Source: Leucaena leucocephala
Taxonomy: Eukaryota; Streptophyta; Magnoliopsida; Fabales; Fabaceae
DNA: 64,000 nucleotides
Direction of reading: 5' to 3'
Assembly (NCBI GenBank): GCA_037074615.1
Contig: CM073515.1
Location: forward strand, 18,685,001-18,749,000
The notes under the pieces were generated by a model that was given only the letters and a program-made list of their open reading frames with translations, did not search any database and had not been told where the DNA came from. The translations under genes and the position numbers were made by a program. How positions within the stretch are numbered: the first letter of the stretch is position 1; every line of letters begins with the position of its first letter. Positions 11,532 through 24,072 of the stretch are shown here, piece after piece.

Positions 11532-13775
11532 GTAATATATGCTCCAAGGCTTCCCACTATTTGACAGTCGAGGATGTCATGAACTGGCTAAGCGCACTAA
11601 CTAGATAAGTGATATATGGAAGATTCACAATGAGATAGTTCAATTTGTCAATTAATCTCTTGTATTTCTTAGGATTCCCAAATGGTTTGCTCTGCTCAAT
11701 CTCAAGTTTTCTCTTATCTTCAATGAGGAAATCATCAAGTGGTATACTCCCATCAACATCAAGAAGTGGGTTTTGAATTATGGGGAAATTAGTCAGCACA
11801 GCTCCTAATTTTCTAGTTTCCTTCAACAACAGATCAAGGATGTATTTCTTATGTCAGTAGTATGGCTTTCTTTTTCAATACCTAGAAAGTATTTTAAAGA
11901 GCCTATATCCTTCATTTGTAAGTAAGAATTAAGAAAGGACTTGAGGGATAAGATCCTAGAACTATTATTGCTTGTAATCACAATGTCATCTATATAAACA
12001 ACTAGAAGAATTATGTTAGTCTATGTTTTTTGGTAAAACAAAGAATGATCACACCTGCTTTAACTTATGCCAAATTTCTGCACAACAATACAAAGCCTGT
12101 CAAACCAGTGACGAAGACTCTATTTCAAGCCATACAAAGATTTTTTAAGGTGTCATACTTTCCCACGTTCCCCTTGAGTAACAAAATCAAGTGTTTGCTC
12201 TATATAGACTTCTTCATGGAGATCACCATGCAAGAAGGTATTTTTAATATCCAGCTGATGTAGGTCTCAACCATAAGTAGCTGCTATAGAAATAAACAAA
12301 TGGATAGATAAAAGCTTGGCTACAATTGAGAAAGTTTTAGAGTAATCAATACCACAGGTATGAGCATAGCTTCTAGCCACAAGGTGAGCCTTAAGAGGAT
12401 CAAGTGTTCTATTAGCCTTAGTTTTTTAGGATGAACACCTACTTGGCCTTCTTTCCTATAGGTAAATTCACCAAGGTCCACGTACCAGCCTAGTCAAGGG
12501 CCGCCATCTACTCTTCTATAATAGCATGCCAGCCTGAATGGGTAAAGGCTTCATAAAGAGTTTTGGTATAGAAATAGTATCTAAGGAAGAAAAGAAGGAA
12601 CTATAAACAGGAGAAAGGAGGTCATATGAAACGAAGGATAAAATATGATGGGCATAAGTATGTTTTCCTTTATGAAGGATAATGGCCATGTCAAGGGAAG
12701 TATTTGGGTCTATAATAGGTGGTATCTCAAGGGTAAAGGTGCTTAACTTAGGATCCAATACTGAAGCAAACAATGGAGGACTATAATCTAGCATAGTTGT
12801 AGTAATCTCCTTTACTCTTCGTGTACATACACGATTAAAAGGTTGAACAAGTGCTCGAGCGGGTGCTACATCCAGTGGTGGTGACATGACATAATAGATG
12901 AGATGATCATCTTCCTCCACAGGTTAAGTAGGTGTGGACAAAGAAGAAAAGTATGGCATGGACTCCTACAAAGTAACATCTACATAAACTACATAACGAT
13001 TAAGAGTAGGCAAAAAATGCCAATAACTCTTTTGAACTCGAGAGTATCCTAAAGAGACACATTTAAGAGACTTGGGATCTAATTTTGAAAGAGAAGGTTG
13101 CATATCTCGAACAAAATAGACATGCCCAAAAAACTTAGGATCAATAGGCAATAGGACTTTAGAAAGAAAAAGAGTAGTGTAAGAAATGTTACCATCAAGA
13201 ACCAAAAAGAGCATTCTATTGATAAGGAAGCATGGAATAAATACAACATCAACCTATAATGGTTTTAGAACCTTCATTCGAAACAAAAATGCCAGCGTTA
13301 CTTCAAGTAGATGGATTTTTCTTTCTGCAACATCATTTTGAGCTGGTGTATCAGCACAGGAAGATTGATGGAGTATGCTATTTTGAAGCAAGATTGAAAG
13401 GAAGCAAAGAGATATTCTTTAGCATTATCACTTTATAAGGTATGAATAAAACATTAAGTTGAGTTTTAATCTCACCGCAAAAGGTACAAAAATGAGAAAA
13501 ATACTGTAGAATAATTTTTCATTAAATATAACTAAGTTGTATGAGAATAATCATCAACAAATGTGATAAAGTACTTAAAACCTGTTTTGAACCCAATAAG
13601 ACAAGACCCTAAACATCATAATGAACTAACTCAAAAGGGGTTGAAACTTGTTTATTGACTTGAGATAGTAAAGGAAGACGATGATGTTTAGCAAATTGAT
13701 GAGACTCACAATCAAAAGATGACAAATACTGAAACTGAGCATAAATACTCTGAAGAGAAGACAAAGACAAATAAA
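11532..13775 (-). pseudogene. Ty1/Copia pol remnant (integrase to RNase H)
   Basis: Decayed pol on the minus strand, read from 13775 down. The integrase zinc region and core start show 'CESHQFAKHHR' and 'FELVH'; 'DNAKEYLF' and 'AQNDVAERK' mark the integrase core. 'DPKSLKCVSLGYSRVQ' lies after the core (about 13050). RT remnants with 'LHQLDIKNTFLHGDL' and 'LKKSLYGLK' occur at 12100-12330, and the end of RT shows 'LDLLLETRKLGA'-type sequence at 11557-11829. In-frame stops and frameshifts are frequent, so it is dead. It is cut on the left by the solo LTR at 9648-11531 and continues at 9515-9647; on the right it is cut by the LTR starting at 13780. The Copia clade is not assigned. Confidence 0.8.
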
Positions 13776-13826
13776 CTTTTGTTAGAATGGCAGATATTCC
13801 CAAGAGGGGGTGAATTAGGTGATATT

Positions 13827-16762
13827 TGTCATATCCTAATTTTTAGACGTAGAAGCCCAGTATGTAGCCTAAAAAAGGTAGGCTACCAGGCCCTGTTGAG
13901 CAGAAGTCCCAGAAGTATACATATGATATTCAGGGACTAAACTGCAAGTAAGTGAAAGATCATAGACTAAATTATAAATAGTGAAAGTCCCTAGGGGTAT
14001 AATGGTCATTTTGAAGAAAGAGAGGGACTAAACTAAAATGTCTAAAAGTCCAAAAGCCAAAACTAAAAGTAGATACAAATTGTGGGCCATTAAGTATAAT
14101 TATAAAAAGTTGAGGGACTAAAGTATAATTTCCAAAAGTTTCCAAGGGCAAAATTGTAATTATAGAAAGCTCAACCAGAAAAGGCTTAGAACTGCTGGGA
14201 AGCATTTCAGTCCAAAAAATATCAATAGATAGAGAAAATTATGCTAGTTGATCTAGCATAATACAGGAATTTTATTGAAGTTCTAGATAGCTGATATTTA
14301 TCTGATAGTCTAAAAGTTATCTAAAATTTTTATTAGATCTTATGGACCTCAGATATAAGTAAAAAGTTATAGGAAGATGTGCCCTATAGCTGCAGATGTC
14401 ATAGATTTGACAGAACCCCGAAAGGAGTTCGTATGAAAAGTTATTCACGTATTAGTAAATTTTGACAGGAGTTTTTGAACGCCCAAGATCTGATTATGAA
14501 AATTAGCAGTAAGTAAGCTTAGACAGAATGAGCTCAGATGACATCATAGAGAGGCCTAGGATGATGCCAAGTGAGGCCCAGACCCATGATATCAGTTTAT
14601 CAGTTAAAGAGGTCAGTGCCCAGAAAGATGCAGAAAACGTGCGAAATGATAAAATGCCCTTATATAAAATAATTAAAGAATGAGTTAAGGGTATTTTGGT
14701 CATTTGATTAAAGTTAGACAGTCAAGGAAGGTTATCTGGATAGTTGACCAAATTTAAAAAATACTATAGCAAATTATGAAAAGACAATAATGCCCCTAGA
14801 ATTATTTAAGAAAATAAAGAGTAGCCAAGGGCATTATGGTAAGTTGCTAAGGGATTTTTTTAGGAATCGAGTCACTATAGTGATTGAGCTTGATTAGAGG
14901 CCAAGATAGCATTCCAAGGGTCCAAAAATGTTGCCTAATGATTATGTTAGGTTGAAGTGGCATTAAAGTAATAGTTTAATACTTTTTCATAAAATAAAGT
15001 TACCCGGTTAAAGATATAACTAGGGAAAGTGATCAGATAGAGCTTTAGACTCATCTAGAACCATGAGGTGGCATGAAAGGTGTCCTCATGAGACCTACAA
15101 GATGCCACATGGCATAAGTCTATGGAAAGAAGAAAAAGCTAAGGACATATGGCACGATCTTAGTTGTTCATTCTGTGACAGGACTCTAAAATTCTCTAGA
15201 AATACTGAGTTTGCTGGTCAGGTATCCCGAGGGCCCCACCATTACGCCACCTAAGCATGTGAGGTGTCCATGGATGATGTCATTTTTGATGAGTTATCTA
15301 GGATGATGATGTCATCATGATGATATAAGCAAGGCTTCTTGAGAAAGCTAAGTGATCTGAGCCGTTTATCGCGATTCGATCTTGACCGTCAATTCCACCT
15401 CCTTCCACCTATAAATACCCCACCACTCCTTCAATTCCATGCCATGGCCAAGCAAATAAAAAGGAGTGAAAGAAGAGAGAAAAACAGAAAGAGAGAAAGA
15501 AAGAAAGGAAGGAAAAAGGAGTTCTGGTGGAGCTAGGAGCAATCCAATGAGTTTAGGAACTTAACAAGTTTGGTAATAAGGTAAGTAATTTATTCTAGTC
15601 TTGGGTCTAATAAATTAGAATATTTTTCCTATGAATTTAATAGTTAGAGTAGAGAATATTTCTCTTGATAAGGTTAGCCCTGGACAGAAAGAAAGTTAAG
15701 GGATTGTCAGATTAAAGGGATTACATCAAGTTAAGCATGAGTTAAGTAAAGCTATATTAGATAGGATAATAATGAAGATATTATTATGCTATGTATAGCC
15801 TCTGACCTATGAAAAGAAATAACCTTAGAGTAAAGGTTAAGAGCTAGAGGAGAGGCTACACGTCAGGTAGTAAACTTACTTGTATGCTTATGTTACTTGG
15901 ATGTTTTATGTGATGTTTACTTACTTTGATGTTGTGAAGCATATATGATTAAGTGATGCTCTGTTTCTTTTTATGATATGGCCATATGTTATAATTAAGG
16001 GATATGGAAGCATGTAAGTTATCATTATGCAAGCATGATCATTAAGTGCACATATAGTAACATCAAGCATATAGTTGCATACATTATATGGTTTTCTTTT
16101 GCTACTAAGATTTCTCTAGAAATCTCACCCCTTCCATATCAATCCAATCATAGTAGGTATTCTCAAGATGGAGGAGATGAAGATGCATGAAGAGAAGTTA
16201 ATAATTATTTAGCATGATTGATATGTGATTGATGTATTCATAATTAGTTGCTAGAAATTGTCATTGTGAACAGTAACCTATGGTGGGACAGGAACTTTGA
16301 GTTGTAATTAAAAATATTAAATAATTAAATAAATGTATGATATTTTACTGGTAAATAGAATACATACCAAGCTTTGATTTGATATATAGAACGTCTTATT
16401 TTGATGTCTACACATGGAAATATGATTTTTCAAAGTTAGGACCAAAAATGCTGGAATCAAGGGAAGGATGCCAGATGAACAGTAAACTTTGAGTGATGAC
16501 TGGGTCAAGGCATGGTCGATGAGTTATTTTTCCCTAAAATATCATTAAGTTAGCTTTGTGTATAAATTTGAACCACTTCATTTTGATTTGTATAGATTTA
16601 ATTATGGTTTTTAGAAGTCAGATCACTTCTCTATAATTTACAAAGTGAACAATACTCAGTAGAGTAAAATTTCAAATTGTATAATTTGACTTCAATGACC
16701 TTAAAAGTAGTTCCAGATACTACCGTTTGGTCCCTAAGACATAAGAAAATAAGGATTTTTCA
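13827..16762 (+). mobile_element. Solo Gypsy LTR, 2936 bp, TSD ATATT
   Basis: It starts TGTCATATCC and ends TTTTTCA, and is flanked on both sides by ATATT (13822-13826 and 16763-16767). Both flanks are parts of one Copia LTR. It contains a TATA box (15410-15417) and the GATTTCTC...AAATC palindrome followed by CACCCC (16109-16130) shared by the other Gypsy LTRs. No interior remains, so the two LTRs of the original element recombined. A 63-codon and a 65-codon open frame at 15063-15536 have no known product. Confidence 0.85.
15410..15417 (+). promoter_or_regulatory. TATA box of solo Gypsy LTR
   Basis: TATAAATA followed by CCCC, about 1.6 kb into the LTR, matches in position and context the CTATAAATACCCCC found in the young Gypsy LTRs (minus strand, 43439-43446 and 52597-52604). 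Probable LTR promoter. Confidence 0.6.
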
Positions 16763-18411
16763 ATATTAGAAAAATTTAAACCTCTTATGAAATAAAAATA
16801 GATAAGTTAAGAGAGATTTCATCGAGAATAGTTTAGAAAAGAAGCAGGCGCGGAGATTTATCCTGGTTTAGCCCAACCACTTGACATACATCTAGTCCTC
16901 AGATACCTCTGAGATTTTCAATTATATCTTCTAACATTCGATGGGCTCTTAGCACCTCAGTATATTCACTGCGAGAATTCCTTCTTGCTCCCCTTTACAA
17001 CCCGTAAGGATTGTCATCACTTAAGAGTTCCACACTCTTGAGCAACTTTGAATAAGAATAGAGAATTAATGAATATTTCACACAAAGAATATATGCTAAG
17101 CATTGAAGTACAATATTTCTTTCACAAAATTTCTCTATTTACGCTAAGTGAAAACAGAGTATGAACACTGAACACTAAAAAAAGAGAATGAATAATAATG
17201 AATGCTTTGTAATTGCTTTGCATAGGTTGTTGAGTTTCTTAACTTCAGCATTCAATTTGCCATATATATATAGCTTTAGCTCTAAAGATATCCATTAGAG
17301 ACATTGATTATTGAGTGAAGTGGAGACAAAGTGGTTGGCGACAGTAGGTGGTACCATTTAATGCGTTTTCTGACAATTAGCCTTTGAGCCGTAACTTCAT
17401 CATTTTTTAATTATGTAACATAATCAAGGTAGGAAAATGTTGTGAGTGTAATAGGCAATTATAAGAAACATATAAGGAATAATTACACTATGTTTAAACC
17501 CATTATATCAAAATCTGATGTTCAAATTCTTTGAAAAACTCTCAGCATTATCGAAGAGTTTATGGAGAAGATTATTTATCGAAAAAAGACTTCGATAAAA
17601 CTTGAAAAAAAAACCTTTGTAAATAGTTCAGCCTCTTATCGATAAATAGTCTGCTCAAATAACTTATCGATAAATGCCATATATGATCAAACTAAATTTA
17701 AATTCTCTGAATCTCTCTGAATCTAATTTATCAAAGATTTATTCAAAGAATTATCTTATCAAATAGCTTATCGATAAATTACTTCAAATAATAGTTTAAA
17801 ACAAGTCTGATGTGAGTGAAATTTGCTCATTCTTATCAAAGAGATCTTCGATAAGTAGCCTTATCTAATATCTTATTGATAAATTGAGTTGATAAATTAA
17901 TAAGATCTTTAAATTGAGTATATATCATTTATCGAAAACTTTATTGAAAACCCAATTTATCGAATAGGACTTCCATAAGTTTTCTTCAAAAATATTTTCA
18001 CAAATCTATTTCTATTTGAAATCTTTATCGATTATCATTCTTATCGATAAATAATTGGATAAATGCCCTAACAAATTTCACTTAGTCATTTTCAAATTAT
18101 CGTAGGTTGTATCAATAAATGACGTGATCGAATAAGTCTTCGAAGAAATATCATTTTTGGAAATAAAGATTCAGAGTTTTCTTCATAGTCTATTTATCAA
18201 AAGTATTTTCGATAAGTAAGCTTATTGAATTGATTTTCGATAAATATCCTTTAGAAATTAATCTTTTCACAAATTTCTTTTCCATTTATCAAAGGGCTTA
18301 TTTAATAGGTGTTTTATCGATAAGTTTATCGATATATATTCTTTATAAGTCGTAAAATACTTTATGAAAATATTTGCTCAATTGTCATCATCAAAGTATT
18401 GGAGTCTAATA

Positions 18412-19010
18412 TTTCTTCCCCTTTTTGAGATGGCAAAACTTAGTAGATGAACTGATAAAGAATAAAGTTATTTAAAGAAATTTAGAACAGATAAAGAAAT
18501 TAGAGTAGAATGACAAATCAAAGCAAAACAACAGATTTTGTATTGATCAATAAATCATAGTAGCAATCATAAACATAGTAGCAATCAAAACAATAATATT
18601 CAAGACAAATTGAGATATTAAAACAATATTTCAAAAGAAATTAAGATAATAAAACACTATGACTGCTCTTGTTCAAGTTTATATCAATTCTCCCCATTTT
18701 TGCCATTCATCAAAAATGGAGTCAAAGGATTGAAGGTCAGTTTGAGTAGCAGGAGGATCAGTTTGAGAAGAAGGAAGTGGGGGATTAATGATAGATTCAG
18801 GTGGTGGTGGTGGTGAAGGTGACTTGGTGAGTTGAGAGGTAGAGGGAATTGTTGTGAAGCCAAAGGTTGGAAAAGAAGAGGGAGGTATAGGGAAAGAGGC
18901 TTGAGGTTAAGAGAAAGTAAGTATGGTCTGTTCAATGGCAATGTTCTCAGATAATTGTATTAGAGGAAGAGGAACATTAGTTTGAGTGAAAGGAGGCTGA
19001 GTCTAAGATC
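18412..19010 (-). pseudogene. SIRE-like Copia 3' interior tail with polypurine tract
   Basis: The minus strand has a purine tract (18412-18426, TTTCTTCCCCTTTTT on the plus strand) next to the LTR. Before it is a proline/serine/threonine-rich reading frame with phrases such as 'SPSPPPPPES' and 'PPLPSSQTDPPATQTD' (about 18690-18960). A similar proline-rich tail precedes the plus-strand LTR at 34207. SIRE-type Copia elements often carry extra sequence between pol and the 3' LTR (family knowledge). No clear start codon or complete frame. Confidence 0.5.
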
Positions 19011-19470
19011 CAAGAATGTTCAGAAGATCACCCATAATAAAAAATAGTGTTGGAAGAAACGATCTCGATGATGAGAAAAAACTCATGCTGATAACTTGTT
19101 ATAAAATAAAGGAAAATATAATAGAGATTTGGGATGAGAGAAATGGGAATAACGAGAGAATTGGAGAGAAAGAGGAGGTGACTATTATTCCATCTATTCA
19201 AACTTACAATCACTTGGTACATATCCACTATTTATAGACCATAAGTCCTTAAATTCTTTACAAGAGTTACACAAAGAATAAATCTACATTATTGTGGAAC
19301 ATTATAACATTTGAAGGTTGTGTATTAATCATAGAAAACTCTCAAGAAGCACTTCATTTGTAGGTTATATAGCTTTAGTGTAGAACTCCAAAAGACTACC
19401 TAGGAAGTTATAGGTATCCATACTTAATATTGCAATATTCATAATAATATATTAATTCTTACAATTTTGA
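19011..19470. other. AT-rich, possible LTR remnant, no gene recognised
   Basis: Open frames of 66 and 73 codons overlap on opposite strands at 19016-19237 without recognisable domains. CTATTTATAG at about 19230 would be a TATA box on the minus strand, and the surroundings resemble an LTR, but no boundaries were found. Confidence 0.25.
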
Positions 19471-19477
19471 ACTAAGA

Positions 19478-19560
19478 AGCTTGTGGTTGAGTGGTTTTTT
19501 ATGCTGTGGAATGGAGTGAGAGGTCAAGGTTCGAATCCCAACTCACTCTAAAGTGATTTT
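19478..19560 (+). repeat. SINE-like sequence with pol III A and B boxes
   Basis: TGGTTGAGTGG (19483-19493) resembles an A box. GGTTCGAATCC (19528-19538) is a perfect B box 45 bases downstream. The sequence cannot fold as a normal tRNA (no acceptor-stem pairing seen), so a tRNA-derived SINE or its remnant fits best. The 3' end is not clear. Confidence 0.5.
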
Positions 19561-20702
19561 TAGTTTTATTGCTTCAGCCCATTTTAAGCAATCCAAACTT
19601 TTGTAAACTCTTTAGAAATTTTAATGATATTTATATCACCAATATAAATATAATATGATAACGAACTCATTTCCATATCTTTTCATACATTGGCAATTTA
19701 GAATAATTTTATATTATTCCTTCAACTGATATTTACTAAGTTAGTTATGCCACATATACCCTAATTGCTTCAATCCATATGTACACTTCTGGAAACATAA
19801 ATCTTTTTAGGATTTTCATATATTTTGATCCAAATCTATTCATGCGAATCAATAAGATTGTTCTATATCCAGTCTAAGGATTTGATAAAGATATAACTTT
19901 TCCAAAAACTGTATACACTCCTAGTGCATCTGTGCCATCGTAGACTCTGCACCATCGCTACTAGAGCTCGCTGTCAGGTTGAGTCACTGGGTTGTCTATC
20001 TCCCCATTGTCTAGCTTCGTCAATGTGTGGGTCGTTAGGTAGTCTACCTCTCATCTTTAGCTCATTCCTCTGTCTGTCTAGCTCGGTCATCTTCAGCTCC
20101 TCCACGTCAGGCCATCATTAGCTCACCGTCAATCGCTAGGTTATCATCGTTGGAGAGAGAAGATGATAAAAGTGAACAATTGATTTGTTGTTATCTCATA
20201 TCCTTTATGATAATTTACCAATCACAAAAGTCATTCTAGTAATAATCATCCAAATATTCATTTATTCAAAACCCCTTTTTTCTATAAATTATTCTCTAAA
20301 AATTATTTTCTAAAAACTGTCAAAAAACCCTTTTTTCATAAACTCTTCTCTAAAAGCTTACCAAATAGGCCTAATATATTGGTGATAGATTATCTATGAT
20401 ATTTTGGGGCTATTTTAAATTAATGACCCAGAGAATAAAATCCCCACAATCCGCAAGTGCAGCAATTCCACCTAAATTGGCGGGTTTTTTTTATAAAGGC
20501 AAATTTTAACAATTATTTGAAACCTATCATATTTCCCAATCATTTAAAAAAATGATGACTTAGAGAAATATTTAAGAAATAATGGCCTAGATGCTAGATA
20601 AATCTGCCTATTTTTATTTAATAAAAAATATTTAATCAGTTAGAGATTATCTTTTTTGTGAAAATATATCGATAAAAAATTATCTTTGATATTATGAAGT
20701 TA
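19561..20702. other. AT-rich intergenic, no gene recognised
   Basis: Contains a 65-codon open frame at 19924-20121 in a more GC-rich patch with no recognisable product. The sequence 'aagcttaccaaataggcct' at about 20357-20375 looks like one end of a hAT-type MITE, but its partner end was not found. A repeat unit with 'ccgcaagtgcagcaattcc' at 20452-20470 recurs at 28855. Confidence 0.35.
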
Positions 20703-20984
20703 TCTATTATATATATAATAGAATGGAACATAGCAGCCAAACTAGAGGGCCACGTGGCAGTGCCTCTAACGAGATAAATTGGCCATTTTAAAAATAATTA
20801 ATATTTAATAAATGAGCACTACTTGACTTTTTATGTATTTAATAAATATCAAATTATTTTCCTGTTATTCTTTTGGAGCAGTTACTTTGTCATTTTTAAT
20901 CATTATTTTACCTCCTTTTTTTCATTTATTTCTCAATAATTAATGCATTTTTAAATTGCTAATTTGAGGGTAATGAGCTATTCA

Positions 20985-21520
20985 AACTATTATATTTATC
21001 ATTATTTCCCCATTATTTGATCTTCGAGGATATTTAATATTTAAAATTAGATGACAATTTAAGCATATTTATAGAAAAGATGGTCTATATAAATCGCTAC
21101 TTTCCGAATTATTTATTATTCAATAAATAATATGGGTTCAAATTGCTGCTTTTATCGTTATTTTCCCATTATTTAATTTTTGGTCCAATATTTGAAAGCT
21201 ATTCAAAGGGTAGCTTTTATAATTATTTTTCCATTATTTAATTTTGTCTCAAAAATTTTATATTTGAAATAGGGATAACAATTTTTGGGCTATTAATAAA
21301 AACAGTTGGACTATTTAGTTTGCTCCTTTGAAGATTATTTCCTTATTATTTAATTTTGCTGCAGATATTTTATAGTTGAAATACGGATAATAATATATGC
21401 CTATTTATAAAAAAAGGTTTATGCCTTTAAAATTAGTTCCATATCGTTTAATTTTGCTTAAGATATTTTATAATTGAATATATATACAGAATTTATGGCT
21501 ATTTATAAATAGGCATAAAT
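20985..21520 (+). repeat. Degenerate ~100-bp tandem repeats
   Basis: Five diverged units share a core like 'cattatttaattttg' followed by 'gatattttatatttgaaata' and 'ggctatttataaa'. Cores lie near 21010, 21165, 21230, 21340 and 21450, with spacing of roughly 60-155 bp, mostly about 100. They belong to the left part of the Helitron candidate. Confidence 0.5.
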
Positions 21521-22116
21521 AAATATTATAAAACTGTTAAAACCTATCAAATTAAGTTTACAATTTATAGATATTATACGTCTAGGTCATATTCTCTGGC
21601 TAGTTTAAATTAATTTGATTTTAGGTGTGATTTTAAGTTGCATGATTATCCTGTTCACATTGGTCCTCAACCAACCCTTTCATTGGCTAAGGAAATGCTG
21701 GCCATAGATGATTGATGGAAGCTGGCTGAGCTGCACTAATATTTATTTATAATTTATAACTAATATTTGTTTATTATAAATTTTATAATGTTATTGGTTA
21801 AATTATTTGAAGTTATTTTAGATTTAAAATTTTTATTTTTTAATTTTTCAATCTTTACTCGTGATTAGGTTAATTCTTATGTATTATTTAAATTTTAAAT
21901 TTTAAATGTAAAAAAATTGTAACTTCCAACTCATGATAAATTATTTAGGGAAAAAGACAAGAAAAAACTATTTGAATTTAAAAATGACAAAATGGGCACA
22001 TGAATATTTAAAAGGACAGATTAGGCAGTAAGTCCAATATGTCCTTTATAAATTTAAGTAAGAAGACCAAATTACCCTTAAAGTATTTGAAGAAAAAATG
22101 GGACAATGAAACTAAG

Positions 22117-22410
22117 AATGCATCAGCTGAAGGAATTTGTTTCACGGTGTCGCCAGTGGTTTTTCCATTCCATGGTAACCCCACCACCGGTGAAGCAAAC
22201 ATTACGTAGAGGTGGGCTTTTATAGCACCGTTTCAACTCCTCGACCATCTAATTCTGGCATTCTCTTCATGTCCTTTGACATGGGGTTTGCAGCCACAAC
22301 TGCCTCTTCTGGCACAATTTACAGAGGCCCCCTCAAAGGTAACTTTACAAACTTTGATGACGAGGAACCTCTACTTGATGAACTTTGTATTTTATTTCAA
22401 GTTTTTGACA
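22117..22410 (+). pseudogene. YIPF5/Yip1-family fragment (captured exon)
   Basis: Two plus-strand frames joined by a frameshift near 22208 resemble the amino-terminal cytosolic part of a plant Yip1-family protein (Golgi/ER membrane trafficking). 'SPVVFPFHGNPTTGEANI' is in one frame (22149-22202). 'STPRPSNSGILFMSFDMG' and 'NFTNFDDEEPLLDEL' are in another (22230-22390). In intact family members the FDDEPPLLEELG-like motif is followed by 'IHPDQIW' and then five membrane segments. Here the similarity stops right after the motif, none of the membrane segments is present, and the frame ends at 22418. A captured first exon is the simplest reading. The family call rests on recalled motif similarity. 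Confidence 0.6.
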
Positions 22411-22751
22411 TCAAGTAAAGATTGTTTTCTCACGTTAACTAAATTTGGCAAGGAGGTTACATGATATTAAGAATGTAGTTCAGAAGTTGGTCATTAATGG
22501 TGGCCTCTACCACCGAAAATGCATTGTCTTCCTAGCAATTCTCTTCCATGATCTCAGATTAATGCTTTTGTACAATTCATTTTGTCTTTTATATTTTTAT
22601 CATTATTTGTCAATGTCTGCATCATTCTCTACAATCTTTTTCCTATTATTGTTTTTTTACTTGATTAACACAACCTCGGTTGAAATTCTTCTGCATCTAT
22701 ATATTTTTGTATGTTTGTTGAGTTGTGGGGGATAATCAATGACTAATTAGA

Positions 22752-22796
22752 TTCTTTTTCTTTCTTTCTTTCTTTCTTTGTCTGTTTGTTTGTTTG
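22752..22796 (+). repeat. TTTC/TTTG microsatellite
   Basis: A run of TTTC units followed by TTTG units, lying between the two captured gene fragments. Confidence 0.9.
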
Positions 22797-22984
22797 GGTT
22801 AGACACTGCTTCAAAAACTTAATTTTACATTTGACAGCTTAGTTTTGGAAAATTTAAGTTATTAGAGCAAAAAAGGGAAAAACTTATATTTGTGTCTTTA
22901 ACTTTTTCTTACTTTAGATTCAGTGTTGGGATATTTTTTTGAACAATATTGCATTTTAATTCTAGTATAACACTGAAGAGAGCC

Positions 22985-23690
22985 ATGATGAAGAGAAGCC
23001 CTGCAGTCAAAGTGAAGATGCCAATGGAAGCATTTCCTCCTATTTCAGCTGATTTTAGCTTTGGTTCTAATAGTTTTCTAAAATATAAACTTGGACCTGA
23101 TAACCAAATTGTTGAAGAGCCAATGGAGGAAAACCATGGGCCTTTCGTGAAGGATGTTATTGAGAAAGAAGTATCTAACTTGTCAGATCAGTACAAATGC
23201 CTCTTAGTTTGTGACCTTGCCAGCAAATTTGACAAGAACTTGACTGCAGCTGCTAAGTTGTTTGATGAGGTACTTATGTTATTAGGCCATATTTTCTATA
23301 AAATTTAGAATGATGGTATGAAGAATACTTAAGATTTTTTATTAATGGTTTCAGATGAAGCTAAGAGAGATACCATCTTTAGAGGGGCATGTTCTTTTGA
23401 AAAAGATAAGAGATGCATTAGAATCCTTAAAAGGCCATTTGCAAGGAAAACATAAGGAGGATGTGGAGAAGGCTATTTCTATGGTTCATTTTTCTTAGGC
23501 AACTGAATTATATTGACTACATTGCTATATTCAAAATTTGAAACATTCACTGACTAGAGGATGAAAATGTATGGAAAATTGATTATGTGCAAGTGGAAGC
23601 TTTAGCAGTTAAGCTGACACAAAATGAAGGAGAACTAATTCAATAGAAGTTTGAAGTAAATAAGCTAGTGAACTTCCTCAAACATGTCTT
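22985..23690 (+). pseudogene. SCAB-like actin-binding protein fragment
   Basis: Three exon-like blocks resemble the amino-terminal part of stomatal closure-related actin-binding protein (SCAB), a plant protein that binds and bundles F-actin. Block 1 (22985-23268) has 'ISADFSFGSNSFLKYKLG' and 'DLASKFDKNLTAAAKLFDE'. After GT at 23269 and AG before 23355, block 2 has 'LREIPSLEGHVLLKKIRDAL' and 'KHKEDVEKAISMV'. Block 3 (about 23595-23690) has 'EALAVKLTQNEGELIQ', then an in-frame TAG at 23653-23655, then 'KFEVNKLVNFLK'. The family protein continues for about 300 more residues (coiled coils, Ig and PH domains), all missing. Intron positions are kept, so capture was from genomic DNA. Not functional as a full SCAB. 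Confidence 0.75.
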
Positions 23691-24072
23691 CTATAGCATA
23701 TGATGATTTAGAAAATGAAAGACCCATCAATCAGTTTTGTTGATGTACGTTATTTCTGTGTATTTGTAGTTTGGGAATTTGTGAATTTTTGTCTAGTGGG
23801 TTCGTAATTGTTCTATTGGAGGTTTGTCTTTTGCATCACAACATGATAGCTAGAATGAACTGACCTTTTTTCATGGATGAAATTATAACTTTAATAATAC
23901 CAAAGAAACTAAATAAGGGAAAGCCTAAAAGAATAGAAGAATGGTGTCCATGCTAAGACATTGAATTGAAAATTTTGGGTTGACCAACTGATGTTACATT
24001 TTTGAAAAATTCAGCTATTAACCAACTGATGTTCAAAGTTAGTCAATCACTTTGACTTATATACTGTTAAAC

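Larger units (their letters stand above)
13780..18411 (-). mobile_element. SIRE-like Copia 3' LTR, split by solo Gypsy LTR
   Basis: The minus-strand LTR runs from TATTAGACTC (ending 18411) to ATTCTAACA (13780). Without the inserted solo LTR (13827-16762 plus a 5-bp duplication) it is about 1.69 kb. The two sides join inside a phrase that is continuous in the plus-strand relative at 34207-36113 ('ggtgatatt' followed by 'aaaaattt'). Many TTATCGATAA-type palindromes occur at 17550-18350. A polypurine tract touches it on the right (18412-18426), so this is the 3' LTR of a minus-strand element. Confidence 0.75.

Noticed and set aside
18684..18941. 85-codon Leu/Pro/His-rich minus-strand frame
   Set aside because: Another frame of the Copia tail gives the expected Pro/Ser/Thr-rich sequence, so this one is a shadow.
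19478..19560. Functional tRNA gene
   Set aside because: B box present, but no acceptor-stem pairing or cloverleaf.
20357..20380. hAT-type MITE end (aagcttaccaaataggcct)
   Set aside because: No partner inverted end or 8-bp duplication was found, so no element can be drawn.
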